From Acidobacteriaceae bacterium (lineage in GTDB: Bacteria; Acidobacteriota; Terriglobia; Terriglobales; Acidobacteriaceae): a stretch of DNA of 64,000 nucleotides. The DNA lies in the NCBI GenBank assembly GCA_003132405.1, contig PKXQ01000079.1, positions 1-64,000 on the forward strand. The letters run 5' to 3'. The translations under genes and the position numbers were made by a program. Shown here in pieces: positions 25,509 to 33,747 of the stretch; within the stretch, counting starts at the first letter, position 1, and each line of letters opens with the position of its first letter. Under the pieces are notes generated by a model that did no database searches, was not told where the DNA came from, and worked only from the letters and a program-made list of their open reading frames with translations.

Positions 25509-25817
25509 ATGAACGGAATGTTCACGAAAATTGCGTCACAGTCCGAACTTCCGGCCCCTAACGAAGCCAAAGAATTCCCCTGCGGCGAGAAGACGATTTG
25601 CGTCGCCAACGTAAATGGCGAAATCAGCGCCCTGGACAACATCTGCCTGCATCGCGGAGGCCCGCTCGGCCAGGGCGTGATCGAAGGCGGCAAGGTGATC
25701 TGTCCGTGGCATGGCTGGGCCTGGGACCCGAAAACCGGCGAGGCCGGCCCGCTCGGAGCGAAGCTCGCGGTCTATCCAGTTAAAATCGATGGCGCGGATG
25801 TGCTGATCGACATCTGA
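25509..25817 (+). CDS. Rieske [2Fe-2S] ferredoxin
   Basis: This 102-aa protein carries one Rieske cluster site, CLHRGG then CPWHGW 18 residues later, giving the two Cys and two His ligands. Length and motifs match the stand-alone ferredoxins that feed Rieske oxygenases, or nitrite-reductase small-subunit-like proteins. There is no signal or membrane anchor, so it is cytoplasmic. It follows the CRTAC1 gene by 46 bp on the same strand and may be part of that operon, although no oxygenase is present. The ATG at 25509 is chosen because the sequence homologous to the family begins there. Confidence 0.88.
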   Translation: MNGMFTKIASQSELPAPNEAKEFPCGEKTICVANVNGEISALDNICLHRGGPLGQGVIEGGKVICPWHGWAWDPKTGEAGPLGAKLAVYPVKIDGADVLIDI

Positions 25818-25878
25818 GAGCGACACCTTTCTTTCCCATCCTGCTAACCTGCATACTGATCTTCCCATTCGGCCACTC

Positions 25879-26496
25879 ATGCAGTACACGATTCTTCACT
25901 CGCTTCGCACTTTCATCGCCGATTACGGTTACTGGGCCGTAGTTCTGGCCTTGCTGGCGGAGAGTGCCGGCCTCCCCGTCCCCGGAGAGATCACGCTGCT
26001 GCTGGCGAGCTTTCTGGCCTACTCCGAGCGTCATCTTCATGTTGGTTGGATCATCGTTGCGGGCACGTGCGCGGCGACGCTCGGCGGCAATATTGGCTAT
26101 GCCATTGGCGAGTACGGAGGGCGTCCGCTGCTCGATCGCTATCGCAGCGCGCTGCGAATTTCGCCGGATGCTCTCGAACGCGCTGAGAAAATGTTTGCCG
26201 ACTACGGAGCCGCCGCCATCCTCTCGGCCCGCTTCATCTTCGGCATGCGCGTCTTCGCCGGCCCGCTGGCGGGCGTGCTGCGCATGAACTGGCGAGCCTT
26301 CACTCTCTTCAACTTTATCGGCGCGTCCGTCTGGGTAACCTTCATCAGCGGCTCAGGCTATCTCTTCGGCCGCCATTGGCATACGCTGCTGCGCGTACTG
26401 CAGAGATTCAATATTGCCGTACTGATTGTTGCCGCGGTTGTGATCGCTGTTTTGTCGTGGAGATATCGGCGCCAGGCTCTCGGGAAAAAAGGTTGA
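25879..26496 (+). CDS. DedA family membrane protein
   Basis: This 205-aa protein shows the DedA/SNARE-associated pattern. There is an N-terminal re-entrant helix (YGYWAVVLALLAESAGLPVPGE, with the conserved E and the P-G-E signature), then AATLGGNIGYAIGEYGGRPLLDRY, RFIFGMRVFAGPLAGVLRMNWRAF and a final helix. The conserved F/G-R-x3-G-R segment ARFIFGMRVFAGPLAG is typical. DedA proteins are linked to undecaprenyl-phosphate or lipid recycling and membrane homeostasis. It starts about 60 bp after the Rieske gene on the same strand. A strong hairpin repeat lies 40 bp after its stop. Confidence 0.9.
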   Translation: MQYTILHSLRTFIADYGYWAVVLALLAESAGLPVPGEITLLLASFLAYSERHLHVGWIIVAGTCAATLGGNIGYAIGEYGGRPLLDRYRSALRISPDALERAEKMFADYGAAAILSARFIFGMRVFAGPLAGVLRMNWRAFTLFNFIGASVWVTFISGSGYLFGRHWHTLLRVLQRFNIAVLIVAAVVIAVLSWRYRRQALGKKG

Positions 26497-26536
26497 ATGC
26501 GTTCGTCGCCGAACGTCGCGAATGGATCGGGAGTGC

Positions 26537-26565
26537 GCCACTTCTCGCGCTTTTCGAGAAGTGGC
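26537..26565. repeat. Hairpin repeat GCCACTTCTCG...CGAGAAGTGGC, copy 1
   Basis: Eleven-base arms pair around a seven-base loop CGCTTTT. The same arms and a near-identical loop (CGGTTTT) occur at 51642-51670, each preceded by GTGC. The copies lie between convergent gene ends and could act as transcript terminators or REP-like mobile units. Confidence 0.8.
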
Positions 26566-26607
26566 TTTCGCCGTCCTTATCAGGTCCTCCAATCGCCGTC
26601 TCGGCCC

Positions 26608-26970
26608 TCACTCCTCCACAAACGCCATCAGGCGCGACAACGCCTGATCCCACTGCTCCGACACGAGGTCGAGGTATCGCTTGACTCCCTCCATCGGCAG
26701 CGGATCGAACTCGAATCGGCTCTCGCGCCCCGCTCTGACACCATGCACAATTCCCGCGCTCTCCAGTACTCGGAGATGTTTGGTAATCGCCTGTCGCGTC
26801 AGCTTCGAGCCGCGCGTCAGTTGTGAGATCGAATAAGGACGCTGTCCGCAGAGCTTGGTCACCAGCGCCAGCCGGGTCGGATCGCCGAGAGCCGCAAAGA
26901 CGACCGCGGGATTCGTCCGCCCGGAAGCTCGCCGTTTCGCCCACCCGCCGCTACGACTTCTGTGCGACAT
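26608..26970 (-). CDS. ArsR family transcriptional regulator
   Basis: This 120-aa protein has the ArsR winged helix: VVFAALGDPTRLALVTKLC, then the recognition helix SQLTRGSKLTRQAITKHLRVLESAGIV and the wing VHGVRAGRESRFEFDPLPME. The helix reads TRQAITKHLRVLE, as in the ArsR/SmtB members paired with SRPBCC proteins. No metal-binding cysteine pair typical of ArsR is present, so it senses something else. It overlaps the end of the upstream SRPBCC gene by 20 bases, and both probably answer to the twin operators at 27442-27498. The C-terminal helix is WDQALSRLMAFVEE. Confidence 0.9.
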   Translation of the reverse strand: MSHRSRSGGWAKRRASGRTNPAVVFAALGDPTRLALVTKLCGQRPYSISQLTRGSKLTRQAITKHLRVLESAGIVHGVRAGRESRFEFDPLPMEGVKRYLDLVSEQWDQALSRLMAFVEE

Positions 26971-27436
26971 GATTTTTCGAGATATAGCCTTCGATGTTCT
27001 TCATCTGCTCCGTCCAACCGCCCTCGTTCCTTCGGAAAGCGTCGAGACGGCGATCTTCGGGAAGCTTGTCGAAGCCGGACTCGGTGACCACCAGTAACGT
27101 GCCGCCGGCAGTCTGCTCCAGCCTGAATTCGACGAGCGTGGTCGGTTCCCCCGAGTAATCCTGCGGCGCAGCAGATTTTTCAAAGGACTTGGGATGAGGC
27201 CAGGTAAAGGAAAAGAGCCGCTCGTGCTCCATTTTCTGCACTACCGCCTCCCATCTGACGTGTTCGTATCCCGGATAGGTCATCTGGCCGCGCGAGACTT
27301 GGCCGGGCACAAAGGGCCCATCAAGTTTCACACGAAACCATTTGCCAAACTCACGGTAGTCCGTAAGAGCGCGCCAGACACGCGAAACCGGCGCCTTAAG
27401 CTCAATCCTTTTCTCGATAGCATTAGGATCACTCAT
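26951..27436 (-). CDS. SRPBCC (AHSA1-like) domain protein
   Basis: This 161-aa protein has the START/Bet-v1-like layout of AHSA1 proteins: IEKRIELKAPVSRVWRALTDYREFGKWFRV, then WEAVVQKMEHERLFSFTWPHP and TLVEFRLEQTAGGTLLVVTESGFDKLPEDRR. The final helix is EGGWTEQMKNIEGYISKN. The fold holds hydrophobic ligands in a cavity, but the ligand here is unknown. It is the first gene of the operon with the ArsR regulator, a common pairing. Its ATG at 27434-27436 lies just downstream of an operator-like palindrome. An in-frame ATG sits three codons earlier. Confidence 0.88.
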   Translation of the reverse strand: MSDPNAIEKRIELKAPVSRVWRALTDYREFGKWFRVKLDGPFVPGQVSRGQMTYPGYEHVRWEAVVQKMEHERLFSFTWPHPKSFEKSAAPQDYSGEPTTLVEFRLEQTAGGTLLVVTESGFDKLPEDRRLDAFRRNEGGWTEQMKNIEGYISKNHVAQKS

Positions 27437-27441
27437 ATTAC

Positions 27442-27498
27442 GCAACCTCTAGGTTGCATATTATTCAAGGCGAAGCTAAATAGCAACCTAAAGGTTGC
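27442..27498 (-). promoter_or_regulatory. Twin operators of the ArsR-SRPBCC operon
   Basis: GCAACCTCTAGGTTGC (27442-27457) and GCAACCTAAAGGTTGC (27483-27498) share seven-base arms GCAACCT/AGGTTGC around two central bases. Their centres are 41 bp apart, close to four helical turns. They lie immediately before the SRPBCC start, as expected for ArsR autoregulation. A third, smaller palindrome, GGTTGCGCAACC, overlaps the second at 27493-27504. Confidence 0.8.
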
Positions 27499-27820
27499 GC
27501 AACCAAATCTATAAAGTTTCGGAATCACGCTGCCGCCCGCTTTTCAGCCTCGCGCGTTTTCTTCCGCAGCATTCCCGCCGACACCAGCGTTACATCAGCC
27601 CAATGTGCGTGGCGAGCCAATCGACGTTGATCCTGCACTGAGTCTATGCGCCGTTGTCGCTCGCGGCCTGTGCCACCATCCGTGCTACTATGGCCGGAGC
27701 GCGAAGGGCGCATCCGGTCCGCGGAAAGGACAGAAGTCCACCTTGATCGCAAGACTTGTTTTCACGAACTGACTTTCTGCCCATCAATGCGGACCTCGGG
27801 CAAACGAAAGGAAGTTCGTT
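27499..27820. other. Intergenic region before the ankyrin gene
   Basis: No convincing gene is seen. Short open frames on both strands lack family features and ribosome sites. The promoter of the ankyrin gene should lie here. Confidence 0.35.
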
Positions 27821-28924
27821 ATGCCGGTAAGACGCCTCCCGTCAAATCCCAATCTCAACCATCTCAAGTATCAAGCGAAAGATCTGCTCAAGGAGCATTC
27901 CGCGCGCACGCCAGGATCAGCGCAGCGGCTCAGGGAATTTCATCCGCGATTCAGCCGAGCCGCCGATGCTGAAATCTTTGCCGCGCAGTTCAAACTCAGT
28001 GACGCGGAACTAGCCATCGCTCGCGAATCTGGATCTCCCAGCTGGGCGAGATTGAAAGCGCATATCGAAAAGCCAACCCTCGCCGACCAACTTGATTTGC
28101 CGCATCACCAGCGCATCGAAGACGCAACGTTTCGCCACGCGGTAGAACTCCTCGACGCGGGCGATGTGGCCGGTTTGCGAGCCCACCTGAAACAACATCC
28201 GAATCTGGCACGCCAGCACGTGACCTTCGAGGGCGGAAATTATTTCCGTCATCCGACCCTGTTGGAATTCATCGCCGAAAATCCGGTTCGCCACGGCACC
28301 CTGCCAAAGAACATCGTTGAAGTAGCGAAGGTGATTCTCGAGGCTGGCGTTGAGCAGTCGTCATTAAACGAGACGCTTATGCTGGCTGCGACGGGCAGCG
28401 TGCCGCGGGAATGCGGCGTGCAACTTGCGTTGCTCGATCTGCTCTCCGATTACGGAGCTGATCCCGATAGCGCGATCCACGGGGCCGCTCTGCACGGCGA
28501 GACGGAAGCGCTGAACGCCTTGATCAAGCGGGGCGCTCGCATCGATCTCCCGTTGGCCGCTGCTCTCGGGCGCATCGATGATTTTCGCCGCTTGCTTCCC
28601 GCCAGCAACGGAGAAGAACGCCACCTAGCGCTGGCGTTGGCCGCTCCGTATGGGCACGTCGAGATAGTTCGTATGCTGCTTGACGCGGGCGAAGATCCCA
28701 ACCGGTATAACCCGATCGGTGGCCATTCTCATACAACGCCTTTGCATCAAGCAGCAGGAGCGGGCAACCTTGAAATGGTTCGACTGCTCGTCGAACGCGG
28801 AGCGCGACTGGATTTGAAGGATGTACTCTGGCGCGGAACTCCGGCCGACTGGGCGAGGCACGGAGGCAAGAAAGAAATTGAGGCGTATCTTCGTCGCAAG
28901 ATGGAGAGCGAAAAGCAGGAATAA
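27821..28924 (+). CDS. Ankyrin repeat protein
   Basis: This 367-aa soluble protein ends with two clear ankyrin repeats (LALALAAPYGHVEIVRMLLDAGEDPNRY and TPLHQAAGAGNLEMVRLLVERGARLDLKD). Weaker repeats lie upstream (AIHGAALHGETEALNALIKRGARID). An N-terminal region of about 110 residues (LKYQAKDLLKEHSARTPGSAQRLREFHPRF) is shared by acidobacterial ankyrin proteins, but its role is unknown. There is no signal peptide, so it probably mediates protein contacts in the cytoplasm. GGAAG lies eight bases before the ATG. Confidence 0.85.
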   Translation: MPVRRLPSNPNLNHLKYQAKDLLKEHSARTPGSAQRLREFHPRFSRAADAEIFAAQFKLSDAELAIARESGSPSWARLKAHIEKPTLADQLDLPHHQRIEDATFRHAVELLDAGDVAGLRAHLKQHPNLARQHVTFEGGNYFRHPTLLEFIAENPVRHGTLPKNIVEVAKVILEAGVEQSSLNETLMLAATGSVPRECGVQLALLDLLSDYGADPDSAIHGAALHGETEALNALIKRGARIDLPLAAALGRIDDFRRLLPASNGEERHLALALAAPYGHVEIVRMLLDAGEDPNRYNPIGGHSHTTPLHQAAGAGNLEMVRLLVERGARLDLKDVLWRGTPADWARHGGKKEIEAYLRRKMESEKQE

Positions 28925-29117
28925 AATTTCGTCGTCGATAAAACAGCCGAGGCTACCGTTTCGGCCGAAGTGTCTTCGGTCACTTCCCCCGCGCCCGCGC
29001 GCCGTCATATGCTGTAGAAGAATCTCAACACCGGAGAACAGCCTGATCAGCAAAGCAATTTCGGCAAACGTACAGAATCCGGCGCAGCCTTCGGCTTCGT
29101 CCCATTCGTGGCTCGGA

Positions 29118-30476
29118 ATGTCGCAGGTGTGGGTGCGGTTTCTGCTGGCGCTTGTCGGATTGGTGCTGGCCTTCGGAGCGGCGCTGTTCTCAACCGTATC
29201 GCGCGAGGCGGGCAGCCTTTGGGGAACGCTGATTCTGGCATCGGTCGCGCTACTGCTCGCGACTTTCGTCGGACTGACCACGGTGCCCTATCTGGCGCGC
29301 CGAGTGGCTGCCAGCCGCGTGCGCGAAGCCATGGACTACGACGTCACACGCGCAGGCCTGATCTACATCTTAACCAGCGTTTTGATCGGAATCGCCGCTC
29401 TCAGTTCCGGCAACAATCTGCTTTACGTTGTCGTTGCCGCGCTGCTCTCTGCAATTCTAGTTTCCGGCATCGCCTCGGCGCTGGTGCTGCGCAGTCTGCA
29501 ACTTGACGTGCACTTGCCCGAACATGTTTTTGCGGGGCGTCCGATGCTGGCGCGTTTGCTTTTGCGCAATTTGAGTTCGTGGCTGCCGTCGTTTTCCGTG
29601 CGCGTGGTTCCGGCGAAGCGCAAGAATAAGAATAAAGTGCGCTGGGGATGGGAAGCATCGACCTTTGGCTGGCCGCGCAATCGTGCCCCTCAGGATCAGT
29701 GGTTCCGGCTGCCCGACCGCCGTTTGCGGCGCCTGCAGGATCCGGAAGAGAAGCCGATTCTCCAAGAGTCTGTTTATTTTCCTTTTCTCGCTCCAGGGCA
29801 GGAGTTGCGCGCCGACCTCGAGATCAGCTTCAGGACGCGCGGTCTCTACTCGGAAAAGAACTTTGGCCTGGCCACGCGTTTTCCTTTTGCCTTTCTGATG
29901 AAGACTCGCCGCATCAACCTCGCGCGCGAAGTGATCGTCTATCCAGCCGTCGAGCCGACCGATCAGTTTCTCGAAGTTCTACCCATGGTCACCGGCGAGT
30001 TCGAAACCTTTGTCAGCGGACGCGGCAACGATCTTTATCTGATTCGCGAGTACATGCCCGACGATTCGGCGCGCCACGTGGACTGGAAAGCGACGGCGCG
30101 AACCGGCGCGCTCAAAGTGCGCGAGTTCAGCCGCGAAGATGAACGCAAGCTGCGAATCGTTTTCGACAATCCAGCGCCTGGAGTTCTGCCGCCAGCCGCC
30201 TATGAGCGCGGCGTGCGCCTGGCCGCTTCGCTCGGATGGCACTTCTATCATGAGGATGTCGAAGTTTCTTTCGTCGCGCCGGGATTTGAGCCCTCCCAAG
30301 ACGTCTTTGCTTTTTTGCGATACCTGGCCTTGGTCGAACCTCAGGAAGCGACTCCGGTCTTTAGTCGTCTGCGCGCTAGCGAAGATTACAACCTGATCGT
30401 GACCCCGCTCGATGCTGCCGCAATTCCCTCCGCTTTGGCCGCCAGATCGTACGTGATTTCGTTAGGTGCGTGTTAA
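29118..30476 (+). CDS. DUF58 domain membrane protein
   Basis: This protein of about 452 aa carries membrane helices at the N-terminus (VWVRFLLALVGLVLAFGAALF, LILASVALLLATFVGLTTV) and again at LIYILTSVLIGIAAL and VVVAALLSAILVSGIASALVL. The C-terminal half holds the DUF58 core LYLIREYMPDDSARHVDWKATARTGALKVREF. DUF58 proteins are usually partners of MoxR ATPases and VWA proteins in envelope assembly, but no such partner is adjacent. The ATG at 29118 is a guess; an upstream CTG near 29043 with a GGAG-like site is another option. It ends 190 bp before the CBS gene. Confidence 0.82.
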   Translation: MSQVWVRFLLALVGLVLAFGAALFSTVSREAGSLWGTLILASVALLLATFVGLTTVPYLARRVAASRVREAMDYDVTRAGLIYILTSVLIGIAALSSGNNLLYVVVAALLSAILVSGIASALVLRSLQLDVHLPEHVFAGRPMLARLLLRNLSSWLPSFSVRVVPAKRKNKNKVRWGWEASTFGWPRNRAPQDQWFRLPDRRLRRLQDPEEKPILQESVYFPFLAPGQELRADLEISFRTRGLYSEKNFGLATRFPFAFLMKTRRINLAREVIVYPAVEPTDQFLEVLPMVTGEFETFVSGRGNDLYLIREYMPDDSARHVDWKATARTGALKVREFSREDERKLRIVFDNPAPGVLPPAAYERGVRLAASLGWHFYHEDVEVSFVAPGFEPSQDVFAFLRYLALVEPQEATPVFSRLRASEDYNLIVTPLDAAAIPSALAARSYVISLGAC

Positions 30477-30602
30477 AGCCCGTTGCCTGATTGGGAAAAT
30501 ACCGCTTTCCCGCAACTCGAGATTTCATTTTTTTCTTCCCCCGCGACGATTTTCGACATATACTCCGCCGCGGGTCCAGAGATAAAACGGTTTTGCGCCC
30601 TT

Positions 30603-30619
30603 GGTACAGATCTTGTACC
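30603..30619. promoter_or_regulatory. GGTACA-N5-TGTACC palindrome upstream of the CBS gene
   Basis: GGTACA (30603-30608) and TGTACC (30614-30619) flank GATCT, about 50 bp before the CBS-protein start. It could be a regulator site in the promoter or leader. No regulator is known. Confidence 0.4.
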
Positions 30620-30665
30620 ACCCGGTTTGCCGGCCCCGTCGTTTCCGGCTCCAAAGGAGGTGCGA

Positions 30666-31103
30666 ATGTTGATCCGTGATCTGCTAAAAAACCAAGTCCC
30701 GATATCCGCCGAGCCGCATCAGTCTGTGCTCGAAGTGGCCAGCCTGATGGTGGAGCACAACATTGGTGCCGTTCCCGTCCTGCAGAATGGTGAGCTGAAA
30801 GGGATATTTTCAGAGCGCGACCTGATGAGCCGCGTGGTCGTCGGTGGCAAGGACCCTGCCCGCATCCTGGTGAGCCAGGTCATGACTGAAGATCCTCTGA
30901 CGGTCGCTCCGAACGATTCGCTCGAAACCTGCATGACCTTAATGAAGCGCCACGGTTTTCGGCATCTGCCCGTCTGCCTGGGACGTGAACTGAAGGGCGT
31001 CGTCTCTTTGCGCGATATCCTCTTGCAAAACCTCGACGAAAAAGACGATGAAGTGCGCATGATGCGTGCCTACCTGCATTCCACGCCCGATAGCGCCGGC
31101 TAA
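30666..31103 (+). CDS. CBS domain protein
   Basis: This 145-aa protein consists of two CBS motifs forming one Bateman module. CBS1 is VPISAEPHQSVLEVASLMVEHNIGAVPVLQNGELKGIFSERDLMSRVV and CBS2 is TVAPNDSLETCMTLMKRHGFRHLPVCLGRELKGVVSLRDIL. Such modules bind adenine nucleotides and regulate a partner enzyme. No catalytic domain is fused. A perfect Shine-Dalgarno sequence, AAAGGAGGTG, ends four bases before the ATG and fixes the start, although the frame is open upstream. High expression is suggested by that site. A GGTACA palindrome lies upstream. Confidence 0.9.
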   Translation: MLIRDLLKNQVPISAEPHQSVLEVASLMVEHNIGAVPVLQNGELKGIFSERDLMSRVVVGGKDPARILVSQVMTEDPLTVAPNDSLETCMTLMKRHGFRHLPVCLGRELKGVVSLRDILLQNLDEKDDEVRMMRAYLHSTPDSAG

Positions 31104-31417
31104 GGCAGGGCATTTGAATTGGCCTGCGAAAGAATCGGCCTGCCAGAAAACTCCCGTTTTGGGTCGCCTATGACCTTGGTCAGAGAGGTGTTTCCACGCG
31201 AGAACATTCTCAATTGCCGAAAATCCAACATCTGCTTGGCGTTATGCCACCAACGTGCGTCTTTTGTATAGACTTAGTCTGCGACCTAGCCAGAAGGTAA
31301 TGGTTACTAAGGTTACCTAAGTGGGTTGACCTAACGGGGTAGTCTGCACGAGGATGTGGGGGAGGGGCAGTGCGGCGCGTCTTCGGGCGTGGGTCGCGCG
31401 CTTCCCCTTAACGGCCC
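31104..31417. other. Intergenic region, no gene seen
   Basis: About 310 bp with no coding potential that I can support. TGGTTACTAAGGTTACCTAA near 31303-31322 contains a small GGTTAC direct repeat. The promoter of the following membrane-protein gene is presumably here. Confidence 0.35.
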
Positions 31418-32320
31418 ATGACTTGGCACATCCATACCGTCGTCTTGGTTTTGTGGTGCGCCCAACCGATACTGCAATCGGTGGTGGGGGTTATCTTATG
31501 GCGCCGCAAGTTGCACAAGCAGTTTCCCGTGTTCTTCCTGTTTCTCGTCGTGCAAGTAACGGTGTTTGCCGCTATTTTCCCGCTTTGGTTCGCGGGCAAT
31601 CACAAACTGTATTTCGGGATGTACTGGTTAGGCGAGGCAGCGAATGCGGTTCTCGGTTTCAAGGTAATTCACGAGATTTTCCTCGATGTGTTTCGCCCTT
31701 ATCACACGCTCAAAGACCTCGGCACTCTGCTGTTCAAATGGGCCGGCGTCGTGATGTTGCTGGTTTCGGTGGTAGTGGCCTTTTCGAATTCCCTTGACCA
31801 GAGTCCTCTGGTGCACGCGCTCACTACTCTGCAGCGCTCGGTCCGCATCGTACAGCTTGGCCTCATTCTTTTCCTGGTTCTGTTTTCGCGTTTTCTCGGA
31901 GTGTCCAAGAAGCAAATCAGTTTCGGCATCTCGCTTGGCTTCGGACTCTTTGCCGGTGTCGATTTATTGATGTATGCCTTGAATTCGGGTGGGTTTGTCA
32001 GGCAAGGAATCTTTAACTTGATCAATATGTCGGCCTACAACCTGGCTATTCTTATTTGGGGGGGCTACTCGCTCTCACGCATGCCGGTTCGTGCCACGGC
32101 GGTTAACCATTTGCAGACCCAACGTTGGGAACAGAGCCTGGCCGATCTCCAGCACCCGGTGACTTCGGATTCCCTGATTCCGATGTTCGAAGGGATGGTG
32201 GAGCGCGCATTTTCTCGTAGCTCGAATCTCGAATCAGCGGACGACTCCATCACGCTGAACCAATCTTTAAATCGACCCAGAGCCAGCTCCGCCGCTGCCG
32301 GGGCGAAAATTCGGCGATAG
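31418..32320 (+). CDS. Multi-pass membrane protein, unknown function
   Basis: I do not recognise this 300-aa protein. About seven hydrophobic segments are visible (TVVLVLWCAQPILQSVVGVI, FFLFLVVQVTVFAAIFPLWF, a third near AANAVLGFKVIHEIFL, AGVVMLLVSVVVAF, LGLILFLVLFS, ISLGFGLFAGVDLLMYAL and YNLAILIWGGYSL). The last 80 residues are hydrophilic and probably cytoplasmic. The topology resembles the seven-helix sensor-like proteins that acidobacterial genomes carry in many copies. The ATG at 31418 overlaps no other gene. Confidence that this is a gene is high; the function is open. Confidence 0.75.
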   Translation: MTWHIHTVVLVLWCAQPILQSVVGVILWRRKLHKQFPVFFLFLVVQVTVFAAIFPLWFAGNHKLYFGMYWLGEAANAVLGFKVIHEIFLDVFRPYHTLKDLGTLLFKWAGVVMLLVSVVVAFSNSLDQSPLVHALTTLQRSVRIVQLGLILFLVLFSRFLGVSKKQISFGISLGFGLFAGVDLLMYALNSGGFVRQGIFNLINMSAYNLAILIWGGYSLSRMPVRATAVNHLQTQRWEQSLADLQHPVTSDSLIPMFEGMVERAFSRSSNLESADDSITLNQSLNRPRASSAAAGAKIRR

Positions 32321-32638
32321 CTCAATTACACGAAAATTGTGCTTCTGTAAAACCTTGTCAAGGGGAATTTTTCGCGCCCTGACAACCCACTAACCGCCAA
32401 CCCGCGCCGCGCTCCTCCAGTAAAACCATTACTTTAAGAAGTCAGCGTAAACACAGCTAGTTTCGCTTGCCGAACGACCCCTCAATTCTCGGCGTCTTCG
32501 GCAGTCAGTCCCGCCAGGCGGAGACCTATAAGTAACCTCCTTTTAATCACAAAGTTGCAACCTTGTGTATAATTCCGGCGCCGAACGCTTACGGTTTTAT
32601 TTCAAGCCTTCGGCAGACCCTAAGGAGAAAGTAAACCC
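32321..32638. other. Intergenic region with promoter and leader of the small peptide gene
   Basis: TATAAT at 32568-32573 is a consensus -10 box. The -35 region is weak. The leader ends with TAAGGAGAAAG before the ATG at 32639. The first 200 bp hold no gene that I can see. Confidence 0.45.
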
Positions 32639-32788
32639 ATGAAATGTTCTTTCAGGGCGTTGCTACTGTTGGTAGGTCTTGTGGGCACATTCGCGTACGC
32701 TGCTATCCCGAAGGTTCCGACTCACGGGGGACCAACGCCGCTGTGTGATCCATGGAGAAACCCTAATTGCCCCGATGAAGTGAAATAG
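32639..32788 (+). CDS. 49-aa secreted small peptide
   Basis: ATG at 32639 follows a strong AAGGAG site and opens a 49-codon gene. The N-terminus MKCSFRALLLLVGLVGTFAYA is a clear signal peptide. The mature part of about 27 residues (AIPKVPTHGGPTPLCDPWRN then PNCPDEVK) is Pro-rich with two cysteines spaced for a disulfide. A TATAAT box lies 66 bp upstream and a strong terminator 33 bp downstream, so the gene is a complete, separately transcribed unit. No family is recognised. The signals for expression are better than for many larger genes in the window. Confidence 0.7.
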   Translation: MKCSFRALLLLVGLVGTFAYAAIPKVPTHGGPTPLCDPWRNPNCPDEVK

Positions 32789-32820
32789 GGCGGTGTTTGC
32801 ATCTTGAAATGCAATTTTCC

Positions 32821-32848
32821 GGCTGGCCTCCTTGGCCAGCCTTTTTTA
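32821..32848. terminator. Bidirectional terminator
   Basis: GGCTGGCC (32821-32828) and GGCCAGCC (32834-32841) pair around TCCTT and are followed by TTTTTT. It ends the small-peptide gene on the plus strand and lies at the stop of motB on the minus strand. Confidence 0.88.
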
Positions 32849-33739
32849 TTTCTTACCTTTCTTGTCGGTGTTGTCTGGGACCTCGGATTCCGTCTTCCCT
32901 TCAGATGCGGCTGATTTCTCCACCCCCGCCTCGTTCTTGTTTTCCCCGGCAGATCCGGCAGTATTGGTTGCGCTGAGGTACTGCACAATAATCGAGATGC
33001 GCCGGTTCGATGGATCCAAAGAGTTTTTGGGATTGCGCAGACGCTGGTCGGCAAAGCCCCGCACCTGAGAAACCTGATCCGCGCGTAATCCCGATTCCTG
33101 CATCAGACGTCGCGCGGCATTGCCCCGGTCCGACGAGAGTTCCCAATTGCTGTAACTGCTTTTGCCCGTGTAAGGTTTGGCATCGGTGTGCCCTTCAACC
33201 GAAATATGGTTGGGAAGTTTCCCCAGCTCCTTCGCCAGCAGCGACGCGATTTCCTGTCCGTTCTTGTTGAGTTCGGGACTCCCGCTCTTAAAAAACGTTC
33301 CCCCCGCCGATTCCAGCAGCTCGATACGCAGGCCCTCGGATGTCACCGTCATTTCGATATATTTGCTGAGTTTGTCGAGATCGTGAATCCCCCGAATACT
33401 TTCCTGTAAGTCGGCCTTCAGCTTTTCCATATCCTCCTTCTGCTGGGCCTTCGCGACGGCGGTGGCAAGACTTAGAGTCTCTTTATTCAGGATCGCTGCT
33501 TCGCTCTCCCCGGCCTTTCCTGAAAGCTGACTTCCCGTCTCCTTGCCGGTCCCGCTCGGATCTTTGAAATAGCCGCTGATGGCTAGCTGCACTGGCTTGC
33601 TGGTATTCATGAGCCACAACACAATGAACAGCGCCATCATCGCGGTTACGAAGTCGGCATAGGCGACCTTCCAGGCGCCGCCGTGGTGGCCGCCATGGCC
33701 ACCCTTTTTCTTGATGATGATGATAGGAGGAGTCGGCAT
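32846..33739 (-). CDS. motB: Flagellar motor stator protein MotB
   Basis: This 297-aa protein has a short basic cytoplasmic tail (IIIIKKKGGHGGHHGG) and one membrane helix with the proton-carrying Asp in VAYADFVTAMMALFIVLWLM. A periplasmic linker leads to an OmpA-like peptidoglycan-binding domain (LPNHISVEGHTDAKPYTG, NWELSSDRGNAARRLMQESG, NRRISIIVQYL). The C-terminus ends in a charged tail of about 40 residues. It pairs with MotA to form the H+-driven stator. It starts eight bases after motA in an operon led by a PAS/GGDEF-like gene. No other flagellar genes lie in the window. Confidence 0.92.
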   Translation of the reverse strand: MPTPPIIIIKKKGGHGGHHGGAWKVAYADFVTAMMALFIVLWLMNTSKPVQLAISGYFKDPSGTGKETGSQLSGKAGESEAAILNKETLSLATAVAKAQQKEDMEKLKADLQESIRGIHDLDKLSKYIEMTVTSEGLRIELLESAGGTFFKSGSPELNKNGQEIASLLAKELGKLPNHISVEGHTDAKPYTGKSSYSNWELSSDRGNAARRLMQESGLRADQVSQVRGFADQRLRNPKNSLDPSNRRISIIVQYLSATNTAGSAGENKNEAGVEKSAASEGKTESEVPDNTDKKGKK

Positions 33740-33747
33740 GAGCGTGG

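Noticed and set aside
27525-27752. 75-codon minus-strand frame before the ankyrin gene
   Set aside because: Basic, low-complexity and without a ribosome site; probably a chance open frame.
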